Shown here: one piece after another, positions 1 to 12,394 of the stretch
Position numbering within the stretch: the first letter of the stretch is position 1
Layout of the letters: the number at the start of each line of letters is the position of its first letter
Position numbers and translations under genes: made by a program
The notes under the pieces: generated by a model
Databases searched by the model: none
Seen by the model: only the letters and a program-made list of their open reading frames with translations
What the model was told of the DNA's origin: nothing
Assembly (NCBI GenBank): GCA_038093515.1
Contig: JBBPSI010000006.1
Span: forward strand, 339,673-403,672
Direction: 5' to 3'
Length of the DNA: 64,000 nucleotides
DNA from: Butyriboletus loyo
Lineage: Eukaryota > Basidiomycota > Agaricomycetes > Boletales > Boletaceae

Positions 1-908
1 CAATATCGATATCTAAATTCGCGAGACTAGCGTCGAGTTTTTGGCAACGCCGCATGACCTTTCTTAATGTGTTACGTTCCTTGATATTAGTGAGCTTTGA
101 GTCCCACCGCAAATGTTTTGTCCAGTTTATCATCACCCGCCGCACCGCGCTTCGTGCAATTCACAACCACACACTTTTTTTTCGTCCGATCACAGTATAT
201 TATCACCCGCCGCGCCATGGAAGTTGCGGCTCACTCATAGTAGATCTTACTCGCCACTGGCCAATGCGTTCAATGTGTTCCCATCCCCACACAGCCACAC
301 TGGCCCTCCTCTCCCCCCTCGCCCTTCTGCCTTTCCCTCATCGCCCTCCCTTGACCCCGGACGCCCTCACCTTCACGCACTCGCCCTCGCCCTGCTGTCG
401 TCATCGTCATCGCCCTCTCCTTTGCACACGTGCTCGCTCGCGGGCAACCATTTAGTTGTCACCTGCCTCCCCCGCCGTCACCTTCACCCACTCGCCCTCA
501 GCAAATATGCACGCTTAGTATAGCTATATGACAGACCCTTGTGTAAACCCGTGGCGGGTCTGTACGTACTGAGGCCTCGCTCCATCTGGCAGGACAGGAA
601 AAACGTTATGAGTAATCTGACCCCATTGTAATTTTATGTTATTCCGAAGAGAAAGCACAGAATCAGTCAGCTGTAGCTGTCAATGAGTAGACGCCAGGCG
701 TCGGGGGACATGTCCAGAAGCCGAAGGCACAGCCTGAGGATCAAGACGAAATCGGTGAAATAGTGATGGACTTCCGTAATGCTCTGGAGAACCCAGAGAT
801 CAACATTGTTGCCGGCATCAACGAGTATACAGTGAGTCCAGCGAGCCCCTACAGGGCTACAAACCTTTCAACTAACCCGTTCTCACAGCCCTTTCATTGA
901 CCTCCTCG
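1..908 (+). repeat. Copy A1 of a GAPDH-upstream repeat (left block of segmental duplication)
   Basis: This stretch matches 5818-6800 almost base for base, including the AT-rich opening, the pyrimidine-rich CCCTCGCC-type tract (about 300-480) and the stretch running into a GAPDH exon remnant at 766-906. A third, shorter and more diverged copy lies at 6850-7215, directly upstream of the intact GAPDH gene. The ORFs crossing it are frame-independent by-products of the C-rich tract and are not called as genes. The copy is cut by the window start. Confidence 0.8.
766..906 (+). pseudogene. GAPDH 5' exon remnant 1
   Basis: The sequence matches the intact GAPDH exon that encodes the peptide RNALENPEIDIVAINE, followed by the intron and the start of the next exon (PFIDLP). 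It carries an extra Gly codon (VAGINE instead of VAINE). There is no start codon region, no glycine-rich nucleotide-binding exon and no catalytic half, so it cannot make an enzyme. The same remnant, with the same extra codon, occurs at 6658-6829, so the two share one origin. Inference: it is a truncated duplicate rather than a processed copy, because intron sequence is retained. Confidence 0.75.
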
Positions 909-1186
909 TGTGGTTCTTGCCGTTCTTATTGATCGATTGTCGCTCTGTAAGATATCTGTGCGAATAGAGTGACCCATCAATATTATGAGGTAGTATCACT
1001 GGCAGTAGGAACTGGTAGAAAATGAAATCACGTTGATTAAGTAATGTATCTAAATGGTAGTTTGAACTGAACTTTAAGTAAAATTCCGACCGAGGATGCA
1101 CAGTTGAAAGCGGATTCCTTTGTTTGCCGAACGTGAAAGTCGCATGCAAATCGATCGCACCTCGATGCCAAATCGACGATTCAAAT

Positions 1187-1808
1187 AGGGTCCTTCAAAA
1201 TAGGGTCCTTCAATGTTGATATGGATCGTCGATCTGGAGTCGATTTGGAGGTCGGTTTCGACGAAGAGCTGATCCATGTGACATTGACGCGACTTTCGCG
1301 CTCGGCAAACTGCGAAATCCACTATCTATATGAGCTTTGACATCTCCCGGTTATTCGGTCACCAGTGTGAAGGATTAAAGCGAGACTCACTCAGCCCGAA
1401 GGGATGTGTCATAGTCATCACGCCACCACTGCGAAGACTACTCAGATCCAAATGCAAAAACCACACTTTGGGTTGATCTTGCTTATTTGGATTTCATGCC
1501 CTCATCCAGTTCCCGTTCCCTTGTCGTTAGGATACACAGTACAGCACCGTGACCGATGTCGCTGGCGTTACCTGGTGTTCTCGCCAATCAGTTTCAAACC
1601 AGTAAGGGCTCCCATGATCACGCCAGGGCGGATAGGTTGAGATGTGACAGATCCGCGCCTTCGCAGTTTTTTGCGAGCGACTGCGACACCTTTAGCAATA
1701 GGGAGTGTTTCAAACTCAGATGGTCGATGCCAAGAGGGGCCGAGGCAACCTTGGCGAAATCTGCGACCTCCAAATCGACTCTAGATCGACGATCCAAAGA
1801 AGGACCCT
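1187..1808. mobile_element. MITE-like non-autonomous element with terminal inverted repeats
   Basis: The left arm at 1223-1254 and the right arm at 1764-1795 are 32-bp reverse complements with one mismatch. Outside them the motif AGGGTCCTTC (1187-1196 and again 1202-1211) faces its complement GAAGGACCCT at 1799-1808. The roughly 600-bp interior has no convincing ORF. Size, arms and lack of coding capacity fit a miniature inverted-repeat DNA transposon. No clear target-site duplication is visible, so the exact ends are uncertain. The remaining sequence at 909-1842 shows nothing else recognisable. Confidence 0.6.
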
Positions 1809-1842
1809 GATGTAACTAAACTATGCCAGAAAGCTTGAGGGT

Positions 1843-3769
1843 GTCCACCTCGTTTACACTTCAATAACCTCATCTCCCTTATCGCAGTCTTGAACTTGGA
1901 GCGAATGCGATTCTCGGGAGAAAACTGTTGGGAACATAATAATTCGCATCGAAACTATGCACAACATGGTAGGTACTAGTCTTTCGAGTCCATCTCAAGA
2001 TCTCTAGATAGTGACCATAATGCAACCATTGTGGTGTACTCCGTTCCCATTTGCGTTAACGACTTTGTTATCCAGCAGGTGATCGAGCAACTTGAAGGTC
2101 AGCAACGCGGACCCAAAAGACAGTGTGAAGCCGGAGCCTCCATGGCCATAAGCATGAACAATACGACTTGATCTGCCGTTCTTATGGGTACGACCGTCCG
2201 CCTCAATGCGGCTGGATCCTGTACGGAAGGGGCGTAAACCCTGGACGAACGGAAGATCGTCCAGTTCTGCGTTCTTCAAGTCAGGGATGACTGAATGAAC
2301 CGACACATCAGCTCTGCCCATCCCACCGAACGCATATCCACGTACAATTCTCGCAACGTTCCTTCATATCCTTCACCAGCCTGCTCTCGTCTGTGAGAGC
2401 CAACGACCACTTGTGCGGTTCAACCGATCCTCCGAGTAATAGAGTATTTTCATTCCTACGGAATAAGCAAATCACCTCGACTGGTATGGCTATATGCATC
2501 AAAGTTGCTTACCGTGGTACGATGAATACTATGTCGTCGGATTTGTGAATATCCGTATTGCTGACTGCTAGAACCTCGGTGATCTTCGGGAAGCACTTTC
2601 CGTCATTCTTGACACGCAGTAACGAACCACTGGTAAGAATGACCAGCTTCGTCGTCAGTCCCATATGATAGTCAACTGGACAGCGATAACCCACCGAACA
2701 GGGTAGACAGTGGGATCACCTGCCAATCCGATAGCACCCAGTCCGGTTGCATTCAAAATAGCATCAGCACCGTATCGTGCGAGAAGCTTTTGTTCTTGGT
2801 CAAACAAGTCACCCTCCAGAGGCCCATCGAGGAGTTCGACAACAGCACCCTTGTCGGCAACCAGCTCTTTCAGCCAAACAAGGTATGCGTCAGTATCAAT
2901 CTATTTGAAAGACCAAATTAGATCCGGAAGGGTGGGCGGGAGGATGGATAAACATACAACAGGGGCTTCGTGCTGGTATGCGTCAATGACATTGGCCTCG
3001 GGAGCAATGGAATGACGTTCGATCAATCCGGGGTCATGCCTGAACTTGGGGATCCTGACTTTCTCGATCTCCTTCATCTTTTCCAGCTGCCCTTGCATAT
3101 CGGGATGGTCCAGGCGCTTTGTGAAAAAGAAGTTGGCCATACGGAGGGTGATCCCATGGTCCTCGTCGTGATAACCGAGCGCCAAGTCTTCAAACACATT
3201 CCTAACGAAGGCTTGAACACCCGCAAGTCTGTCCTACATGAGGGGCCTTACCTGGATATCAATGACCAGGGCTTTGATTTTTCCACGGAAGATTGATCGG
3301 TGTGCTGACCACAGACAGCAGGAGGATATTCCCATCTGTACGTCGCTCAACGCGTGAATTGGAATCAAGTGGACGAAATAACTTACAGAGCACCCGCGAT
3401 CTGACCAGTAACACTGGGGGTTGCAGGCGCATAGCGGTCCGAGATAACGGTGACGTCAAAACCAAGATCAAGGAGCAACCAGGCTGAGCTGAATAACACC
3501 GAGTCGTCATCAACGTGGCGGACACATTGATAGTGAGGGTACAGACGTGAGACCGCTAACACTTCCTCCGACAACGAGGACGCGCTTTCCCATGCGCTCG
3601 TAGAATGGTGAACGTTCAGCACGGACCCTAATGTCTGTCCATGTTTTGTTAGGATTGAGATAAATGGGTCTGGGCATCATGTTCGTGAGGAATAAGAGAA
3701 AGTTTGAGAGGGTGGTATGAGGCGAACATACCCCAAGGTGAGGCTTTAAGTAGTAGGAAACCTGGGGCC
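1843..3769. repeat. Left copy of the DAO segment of the segmental duplication
   Basis: Positions 1843-1923 match 9393-9473, and 1928-3769 match 10538-12379 at very high identity. The bases in between in the right block (9474-10537, holding the HRI1-like gene) are absent here. Sequence similarity stops abruptly at 3769/12379, about 90 bp upstream of the DAO start codon, so the two DAO copies have different distal upstream sequences. Confidence 0.85.
2004..3680 (-). CDS. D-amino-acid oxidase, copy 1
   Basis: This encodes an FAD-dependent D-amino-acid oxidase (about 430 aa after splicing), which deaminates D-amino acids with release of hydrogen peroxide. Reading down from 3680, the protein opens with MMPRPIYLNPNKTW, then the dinucleotide-binding segment VLVVGGSVSGL, the FAD-domain motif GQIAGALWEYPPAVCG, the central GLRPFRTGSSRIE motif and the family signature RIVHAYGHGGSGFTLSFG near the C-terminus. 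At least six short introns are needed. The one inside CEN/FIPDLKNAE (GTACGT...TTCATTCAG) explains what first looks like a frameshift. The second Gly of the usual GxGxxG is Ser. The C-terminus (CIMVTI) is not a canonical peroxisomal PTS1. The CDS span is identical in length to copy 2 at 10613-12289. Family assignment is firm; substrate is unknown. Confidence 0.88.
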
Positions 3770-5816
3770 AAGATCTGGATTTGAGTCAAATCGTATAACA
3801 GCGCGTAGACCTCGCTGGATCCGTCTCCGACAAGCAATACACAGAACTGCCAAAGTTGTAAGATTTCCTGTCTTGGGTCCTTCTAATCGAGAATACCACG
3901 GGGAGTTTGACGACCCGGTGTCGCTACATCCCTCGAATACGTAAGTAATGGACTGTAAATAGTACAATGAAACTCAACCGGTCCCTGTCCAGGTCGTTCG
4001 TATGTTGTACAAGTTACCCTTCCCAATGAGAACCTACGAGTCATCAAATTTCCATCGGTCAGGATCCGACTCTTTCACGCTGACGACTAGACATTTCCGA
4101 TTCAGGCGGTGAGTTTCGTTTCCGTCACCGCATTAGTGATAGGTTTGTCGTCGAATGATCGATCATGTGGTTCAAACGCTGAGAGATGGCCTGAGGGGAC
4201 TAAGTCCGTTCAACTGTCTTTGTGGTACATCCTCACGATGCGCATTGAGGAACGCGAGGTGCTGTGGGATTAGGACTATCGAACCGACGCGGATTCACGT
4301 CAGCTGCTTTCTTGCACCTCCAGGTGGGTACTCAAAAAACGTACTTCGAGAGTAAGAGTATCATAAATGAAGAACGCGAGGACCACCTGCGGTTTGGCGA
4401 CCCCAGATAGTCATTGCCATCATACGTCCGCGGAGGTCAGGGCAACTAAAAGTAATGACCGTAGTGATCTATACGCTGGGTTCATCAGACCGTGATTGAA
4501 GGCACATACTTGAAGTCGGAGAATAGCCCCATACGGCGACGCTACTCGTAGTACGGGTTAGACAATCAGCCGAACCAAAGAATGTGAATCCAATGACCCA
4601 AGGTGCTGCCGGCGGTGGTACCAAGTGGTTGGTTGGATCAAGGCATGCGCTTACTATCGCAAGGCCAAGAACAAAAGGTCTTTTGCATACTATATCAAAC
4701 TGACTGCGCATCGAGAAAAGCATGAAATGCTCACAGTCGTAACCTTGTTAAGGGGTACCCGGTCTAAGTTCGCCCCAGGCAATACATAGATCTTTTGGCG
4801 TACTAGTAGATCTGCTGTTAAGACCGTGACGCGTCCTGTTTGCGCGACGTTGGTGTTGAATTTACGCCACGGCCCGAGTCGTTCGCCTCCTTCCAGCTTC
4901 CTCAAAGTTCTCCCCGCCTTCTATTCTGATTCTTTCCCGGAGCACGTACCTCGCCGAGGTCGGAATCGCATCGGAGTTGTCGCCCTCCAACCGGGACTTC
5001 GCAAATGAATCATCACTGTTGACGAACTTGAAGGTAGGCCAAAATATTAATTCGACTTTAAACTCAGACGTGCTACACTTTTGTGCACTGGTGCGCTGGG
5101 ACGACTACTGACAGTCATTAGGATTGTCAAACTCAGCCTAGAACCTGCAGAGCGAACCTGGTCCTCCGTCTGATGATGTGAGATCTCGAAATTTCCTCTT
5201 TGTTCAATCATAACTCTCAAATAATCTGCGGTAGAGCAGTCACGCGGTAACGTTACTATGCGCCTCTACAGATTAGTACTACTAATGGCCTACCACAATA
5301 ATCGAGTGCCATCGCTTCCTGATCAGTCCGATCATCAGGCAGGTCGGCGTTGTCGCGCGACCGATACAATTCGTGACCGTGTTTGATTCGATCTAGATCT
5401 GAGAACGCAAACTTTTCCACCAAGTATTTTTCATGTACGTAAACTCAAGGCTGAACAGTACCCACAGCAGCTAGCGATAGCGATTCGATGGAAATGTGAT
5501 CAAGAACTTAGACCATGAGCTCAGTGCTAACGTTCACGACATTTGGGTGGCTGTATTCCGTTAGGAGTTGGTTGTCGCATATTACCCCTTCACGTCATAG
5601 AATGTGACGGCTACGTGTAGACTGTCAGTCCATTAAAAGAGGCTAACACGGAACATGCTTTCAGCTACTCAACTCGCTAGTGGGGCGGAAATGAGTGCTA
5701 TTTCATAAGCCGAGTGTACCGGACCAGAGACCAACCCCGTTCTTTCACGAGGCTCCATGTCAGTCGGTAGCCGCACTAGTATCGTCGTACTACCGAATCA
5801 TGCTGCGCACACATGC
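3770..5816. other. No gene recognised
   Basis: Two kilobases of mixed-composition DNA lie between the left DAO copy and repeat copy A2. Only short ORFs (84 aa or less) occur, with no family motif, no intron-joined reading frame that I could follow, no inverted repeats and no RNA gene that I could recognise. It separates the two blocks of the segmental duplication. Confidence 0.6.
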
Positions 5817-5817
5817 C

Positions 5818-6830
5818 AATATCGATATCTAAATTCGCGAGACTGGCGTCGAGTTTTGGCAACGGTGCATGACCTTTCTTAATTTGTTACGTTCCTTGAT
5901 ATTAGTGAGCTTTGAGTCCCTTGATCCGATCATATCTGCTGCCAAGTTTCCAGTGATGCCGTGCTGCGCTTTATTATCGCGGAAGCATCTGAACATATAT
6001 TCCCACCGCAAATGTTTCGTCCGATTGCAATCACCCGCCGCACAGCGCTTCGTTCAATTCACAGCCGCACTCTCTCTTTTTTTGTCTGATCGCAGTTTAT
6101 TTTCACCCACCGCGCCATGGAAGTTGCGGCTCACTTATAGTAGATCTTACTCGCCACTGGCCACCCTCATCCCACACAGCCACATTGGCTCTCTCGCCCC
6201 CTCGCCCTTCTGCCTTTCCCTCATCGCCCTCCCTTGACCCTTCACGCACTCGCACTCGCACTCGCCCTGCTGTCGTCATCGCCATCGCCATCTCCTTTGC
6301 ACACGTGCTCGCTCGCGGGCAGCCATTTAGCCGTCACCCGCCTCCCCCGCCGTCACCTTCATCCACTCGCCCTCAACAAATATGCACGCCTAGTATAGCT
6401 ATATGACAGACCCTTGGGTAAACCTAGGGTAAACCCGTGGCGGATCTGTACGTACTGAGGCCTCGCTCCATCTGGCAGGACAGGAAAAATGTTATGAGTA
6501 ATCTGACCCCATTGTAATTTTATGTTATTCCGAAGAGAAAGCACAGAATCAGTCAGCTGTAGCTGTCAATGAGTAGACGCCAGGAATCGGGGGACACGAC
6601 CAAAAGCCGAAGGCAGAGCCTGAGGATCCTGAGCAAGACGAAATCGGTGAAATAGTGATGGACTTCCGTAATGTTCTGGAGAACCCAGAGACCAACATCG
6701 TTGCCGGCATCAACGAGCATACAGTGAGTCCAGCGAGCCCCTACAAGGCTACAAACCTTTCAACTAACCCGTTCTGACAACCCTTTCATTCACCTCCCCT
6801 ACATGGTAAGCTACTTCGACACTTGTTAAT
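5818..6830 (+). repeat. Copy A2 of the GAPDH-upstream repeat
   Basis: This is nearly identical to 1-908 and begins with the same CAATATCGATATCTAAATTC string. Relative to A1 it carries some indels, including an extra segment near 5925-6000. It ends in a GAPDH exon remnant. Copies A2 and A3 (from 6850) lie head to tail, so the region upstream of GAPDH has been tandemly duplicated as well as copied at a distance. Confidence 0.8.
6658..6829 (+). pseudogene. GAPDH 5' exon remnant 2
   Basis: This is the same exon-intron-exon fragment as at 766-906: the NVLENPETNIVAGINE-like exon, an intron, then PFIHLPYM and the following intron start (GTAAGCTACTTCGACAC), which matches the intact gene at 7891-7907. 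It lacks the start and all downstream catalytic exons. It sits about 720 bp upstream of the intact GAPDH start. It could act as a decoy transcript or be inert; nothing in the sequence decides. Confidence 0.75.
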
Positions 6831-6849
6831 GCGTGATTGAACGTGCTGC

Positions 6850-7215
6850 GCACAAATGCCAATATCAATATCTAAATTCGCAAGAGGGATCAAGTCTTGG
6901 CAACATGACCCAGCTTTTCTTGATTTGTTGCGTTCCCTGATATTAGTAAGCTTTGAGTCTCTTGGATCATCTGCTGCTCTCCAGCGATGGTGCTGCACAA
7001 GCTGTACATACTATCATTTCAGCCGCCAACTGAGGCTTCGTTCTATGATAAGTTCCAGCAGGACAGGAAAGGTGTTATTAGTGATCTGACCCCTATGTTA
7101 TTCAGAAGAGACGCACAGAATCAGTCAGCTGTAGTTGAGTAGAAGTCGGGATATGACCGAAAGCCGAAGGCAGTGGATCCTGAGCTGAGCAAGACGAAAC
7201 CGGTGAAATAGCGGC
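6850..7215 (+). repeat. Copy A3 of the GAPDH-upstream repeat, attached to the intact gene
   Basis: This is a diverged and shortened version of copies A1 and A2. It shares the opening string (CAATATCAATATCTAAATTC), the CCTGATATTAGTAAGCTTTG stretch and the GAATCAGTCAGCTGTAG stretch. It lacks most of the C-rich tract. It leads into the true GAPDH promoter, so it is probably the parental upstream region or the one closest to it. Confidence 0.65.
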
Positions 7216-7480
7216 GACCAGGCACCGTCAGCGCTTCAGCGGGGATGCAGGGCAAGCGACATCCGAAATCTGACCGATATCGATGGTGATGTAACTTTGG
7301 TGAGAAACTCGGCTGTGGCAAGATTGCTGAGCGCACGTTTGAGCAGTTGAATGGGTCGGTGCGATGCTGATGTCTTACTGGATATCGGAAATACGGCGCG
7401 GCGCAGGTCGGGTTGAGTCTGACGTTCTAACTCCGAGCGAAAACAAACCACGCAAATCGGATTAGATATCACTAGCGCAT

Positions 7481-7540
7481 ATATAAGCCTCCTCCTCGCT
7501 TTTTTTCCGCCCCACCACCTCCCTTCACCTCATCCCTCCA
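7481..7540 (+). promoter_or_regulatory. GAPDH core promoter: TATA box and pyrimidine-rich leader
   Basis: A TATATAAG box lies at 7481-7488, about 64 bp before the ATG. It is followed by a C/T-rich leader through 7540, the arrangement typical of highly expressed fungal glycolytic genes. The leader ends in ATCAAGCAACA just before the start codon. Confidence 0.65.
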
Positions 7541-7551
7541 ATCAAGCAACA

Positions 7552-9000
<1,449 letters not shown>

Positions 9001-9458
9001 AAGATGGCGCAGCATTGGCGCTCATCGGAGAATCCTCAAGCTTCGAGTTCGGTGTAGGATTACCAAGGAGCAGGGCTGTCTTGCAGTTCACATGATATAG
9101 AATCAACGAAGAGAAGTTTGGCCGAGAAGCAGATGTACCAGAGTGTCTCGGCTGCGTTGCGGAATTATCATATATTTTCACCATGCAATCCCTAGTGTCG
9201 ATGCTGCAACGTCGTTCCCTGCTCATTTCTCTCATATGCGTTGTGGTCCTGTGCTGCGATGAGTTCAAGGAAGCTATATTTTGCGGGCTGTAACTTGCAG
9301 AGTGTGTAATTCCTCTCGGGATCCGGGGAGGATTGCAACGAGTTAATTTGCCTCGAAAGATCAAGGGTGCCTACCAGCACCTTACCCTCAGACCTCGTTT
9401 CCACTTCAATAACCTCATCTCCGTTATCGCAGTCTTGAACTTGGAGCGAATTCGATTC
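9001..9458. other. Intergenic region between convergent genes
   Basis: This is the shared 3' space of GAPDH (+) and the HRI1-like gene (-). The part at 9393-9473 recurs at 1843-1923 in the left duplication block. No coding signal was seen. Confidence 0.6.
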
Positions 9459-10366
9459 TCAGGAGAATAAGCCAGCTTTTTCCTGGTTTTGAGAGGCTGG
9501 GTTATTAACCCTCTCGGTCTGTTCCTTCCGACCCGTGTCCCAGACAACCCAAGATCTACTTCCCAGGTAAACGTTGCTACCCCTCACACACGCTTGATCT
9601 GCGAGTTCATCAAGTTCCTTTAACTCCCGTTCCTGCGCTGAGCTGCCGGTCGAGAACACGATCTCCCACACATTCGCCTGTGTGTCTTTAACCACACTCG
9701 TCCGCCTGTGCATACGGACAGCCCGAAATTCTCGAGACGTGTTCGGAGCCTCGGGTTCGAGTGCGAGTGCAACGGCATGAGGTCCCAACACTGCCATAGT
9801 AGCAGTGGCTTCCTCCAAATTGGCGGACGAAGACACGAAGATGTACGGTGATCCTGCAGGAAGTGGTTCGTCCCTGCAATCGAACATTGCGAGAGAGTCA
9901 AAAGACCGCTCATAACTCATACTGAATGGATACACAGAACGTGCAGTCCCACTCACTTCCATATTTCCTCGTAGGATTCCATTTGGCCCGTCGCGGGGTT
10001 TCGACCGATACCGGTCTCGATTTCTATCCCATCACGTTGTATAACCTGGCCCTCGTCCATCGATCCGTCATCGCATGAGTCGATGGTACTGTGGTCCCAC
10101 CGGTGGCGGACGGTGGGCGAGGTGGACAATGTGTGACGAAGGCCTGCAAAGCCCCAGTTGATCTTGCTCGTTCTACCTAGCGGAAGGGAAAGACGTAGAT
10201 CGAGGTAAAAGAGCGTGGCACCGACTCTCCCTGGAGATGTTGATCGAGAAGACAGGACGAGGACGTCCGAGTCTTCGAATGCCGGGGTGGAGGGTATCCA
10301 AGCGATGCTTTCGCGTGTAGATATGAAAGGTTCACCGTACAGTTCAGAGGAAGTGGAAGACATCAA
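9459..10366 (-). CDS. HRI1-like protein
   Basis: Two exons join through a 35-bp intron (9922-9956, GTGAGT...TTCAG) to give about 290 aa. The N-terminal half has the pattern of fungal Hri1 proteins: STRESIAWIPS, DVLVLSS, FYLDLRL, INWGFAG, a short DEG segment, and ETGIGRNPATGQMESYEEIW. The second half has another beta-rich segment (NVWEIVFSTG, SWVVWDTG). Hri1 is a small two-domain fungal protein of unclear biochemical role, reported to contact translocation machinery in yeast. The start is the first Met of MMSSTSSELYGEP. It is present only in the right duplication block; the left block lacks it precisely between 1923 and 1928. Assignment is by motif memory and moderately sure. Confidence 0.6.
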
Positions 10367-10612
10367 TGAGCAGATCTTTGGATCAAGAGGCGACAGTGAT
10401 CAGTACCGGGGGAGTGCCTTCTTTGCTATCACGTCTTTGATATCAGGTTTGTCATTGTACCAATAGTACAACTATACAAGTCAACATTCATCAAAGTAAT
10501 GAATACATTCAGTTATAAAAACAAGTTTGGTGGGGCCTGTTGGCAACATGATTCACATCGAAACTCTCCACAGCATGGTAAGTACTAGTCTTTCGAGTCC
10601 ATCTCATGATCT

Positions 10613-12289
10613 CTAGATAGTGACCATAATGCAACCATTGTCACGTACTCCATTCCCATTTGCGTTGACGGCTTTGTTATCCAGCAGGTGGTTGAGCAAC
10701 TTGAAGGTCAGCAACGCGGACCCAAAAGACAGTGTGAAGCCGGAGCCTCCATGGCCATAAGCATGAACAATGCGACTTGATCTGCCGTTCTTGTGGATAC
10801 GACCGTCCGCCTCGATGCGGCTGGATCCTGTACGGAAGGGGCGTAAACCCTGGACGAACGGAAGATCGTCCAGTTCTGCGTTCTTCAAGTCAGGGATGAC
10901 TGAATGAACCGACACATCAGCTCTGCCCATCCCACCGAACGCATATCCACGTACAATTCTCGCAACGTTCCTTCATATCCTTCACCAGCCTGCTCTCGTC
11001 TGTGAGAGCCAACGACCACTTGTGCGGTTCAACAGATCCTCCGAGTAATAATGTATTTTCATTCCTACGGAATAAGCAAATCACCTCGACTGGTATGGCC
11101 ATATGCATCAAATTTGCTTACCGTGGTACGATGAATACTATGTCGTCGGATTTGTGAATATCCGTATTGCTGACTGCTAGAACCTCGGTGATCTTCGGGA
11201 AGCACTTTCCGTCATTCTTGACACGCAGTAACGAACCACTGGTAAGAATGACCAGCTTCGTCGTCAGTCCCATATGATAGTCAACTGGACAGCGATAACC
11301 CACCGAACAGGGTAGACAGTGGGATCACCTGCCAATCCGATAGCACCCAGTCCGGTTGCATTCAAAATAGCATCAGCACCGTATCGTGCAAGAAGCTTCT
11401 GTTCTTGGTCAAACAAGTCACCCTCCAGAGGCCCATCGAGGAGTTCGACAACAGCACCCTTGTCGGCAACCAGCTCTTTCAGCCAAACAAGGTATGCATC
11501 GGTGTCAATCTATTTGAAAGACCAAATTAGATCCGGAAGGGTGGGCGGGAGGATGGATAAACATACAACAGGGGCTTCGTGCTGGTATGCGTCAATGACA
11601 TTGGCCTCGGGAGCAATGGAATGACGTTCGATCAATCCGGGGTCATGCCTGAACTTGGGGATCCTAACTTTCTCGATCTCCTTCATCTTTTCCAGCTGCC
11701 CCTGCATATCGGGATGGTCCAGGCGCTTTGTGAAAAAGAAGTTGGCCATACTGAGGGTGATGCCGTGGTCCTCGTCGTGATAACCGAGCGCCAAGTCTTC
11801 AAACACATTCCTAACGAAGGCTTGAACACCCGCAAGTCTGTCCTACATGAGGGGCCTTACCTGGATATCAATGACCAGGGTTTTGATTTTTCCACGGAAG
11901 ATTGATCGGTGTGCTGACCACAGACAGCAGGAGGATATTCCCATCTGTACGCCGCTCAACGCGTGAATTGGCATCAAGTGGACGAAATAACTTACAGAGC
12001 ACCGGCAATCTGACCAGTAACACTGGGGGTTGCAGGCGCATAGCGGTCCGAGATAACGGTGACGTCAAAACCAAGATCAAGGAGCAACCAGGCTGAGCTG
12101 AATAACACCGAGTCGTCATCAACGTGGCGGACACATTGATAGTGAGGGTACAGACGTGAGACCGCTAACACTTCCTCCGACAACGAGGACGCGTTTTCCC
12201 ATGCGCTCGTAGAATGGTGAACGTTCAGCACGGACCCTAATGTCTGTCCATGTTTTGTTAGGATTGAGATAAATGGGTCTGGGCATCAT
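10613..12289 (-). CDS. D-amino-acid oxidase, copy 2
   Basis: This has the same architecture, intron positions and span (1,677 bp) as the copy at 2004-3680. It has the VLVVGGSVSGL FAD-binding segment, GQIAGAL then WEYPPAVCG, GLRPFRTGSSRIE and RIVHAYGHGGSGFTLSFG. Scattered substitutions distinguish it, for example Asn for Asp in the DPDF segment of the antisense reading, Asn for Asp in LLNHLL, Ala for Val in NKAV, and RDNG for HHNG near the C-terminus. The reading frame stays open with all splice sites kept, so both copies look functional. In this copy an open frame continues upstream of the MMPRP start into the region that is not shared with copy 1. Confidence 0.88.
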
Positions 12290-12394
12290 GTTCGTGAGGA
12301 ATAAGAGAAAGTTTGAGAGGGTGGTATGAGGCGAACATACCCCAAGGTGAGGCTTTAAGTAGTAGGAAACCTGGGGCCTAGACCCGGATCTCAT

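Larger units (their letters stand above)
9393..12379. repeat. Right copy of the HRI1-DAO segment of the segmental duplication
   Basis: This is the counterpart of 1843-3769. It contains the complete HRI1-like gene and DAO copy 2. The two pieces shared with the left copy (9393-9473 and 10538-12379) are separated here by 1,064 bp that the left copy lacks. Confidence 0.85.

Noticed and set aside
54..523. Overlapping ORFs of 133 and 136 aa at the left end, and similar ones at 5869-6406
   Set aside because: They translate a C/T-rich repeat in two frames and are not conserved as protein between copies.
2308..2345. Apparent frameshift in both DAO copies between the DMKERCEN and RIVRGYAFGG reading frames
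   Set aside because: A 55-bp intron with GTACGT donor and TTCATTCAG acceptor joins CEN to FIPDLKNAE in frame, matching the family; the gene is intact.
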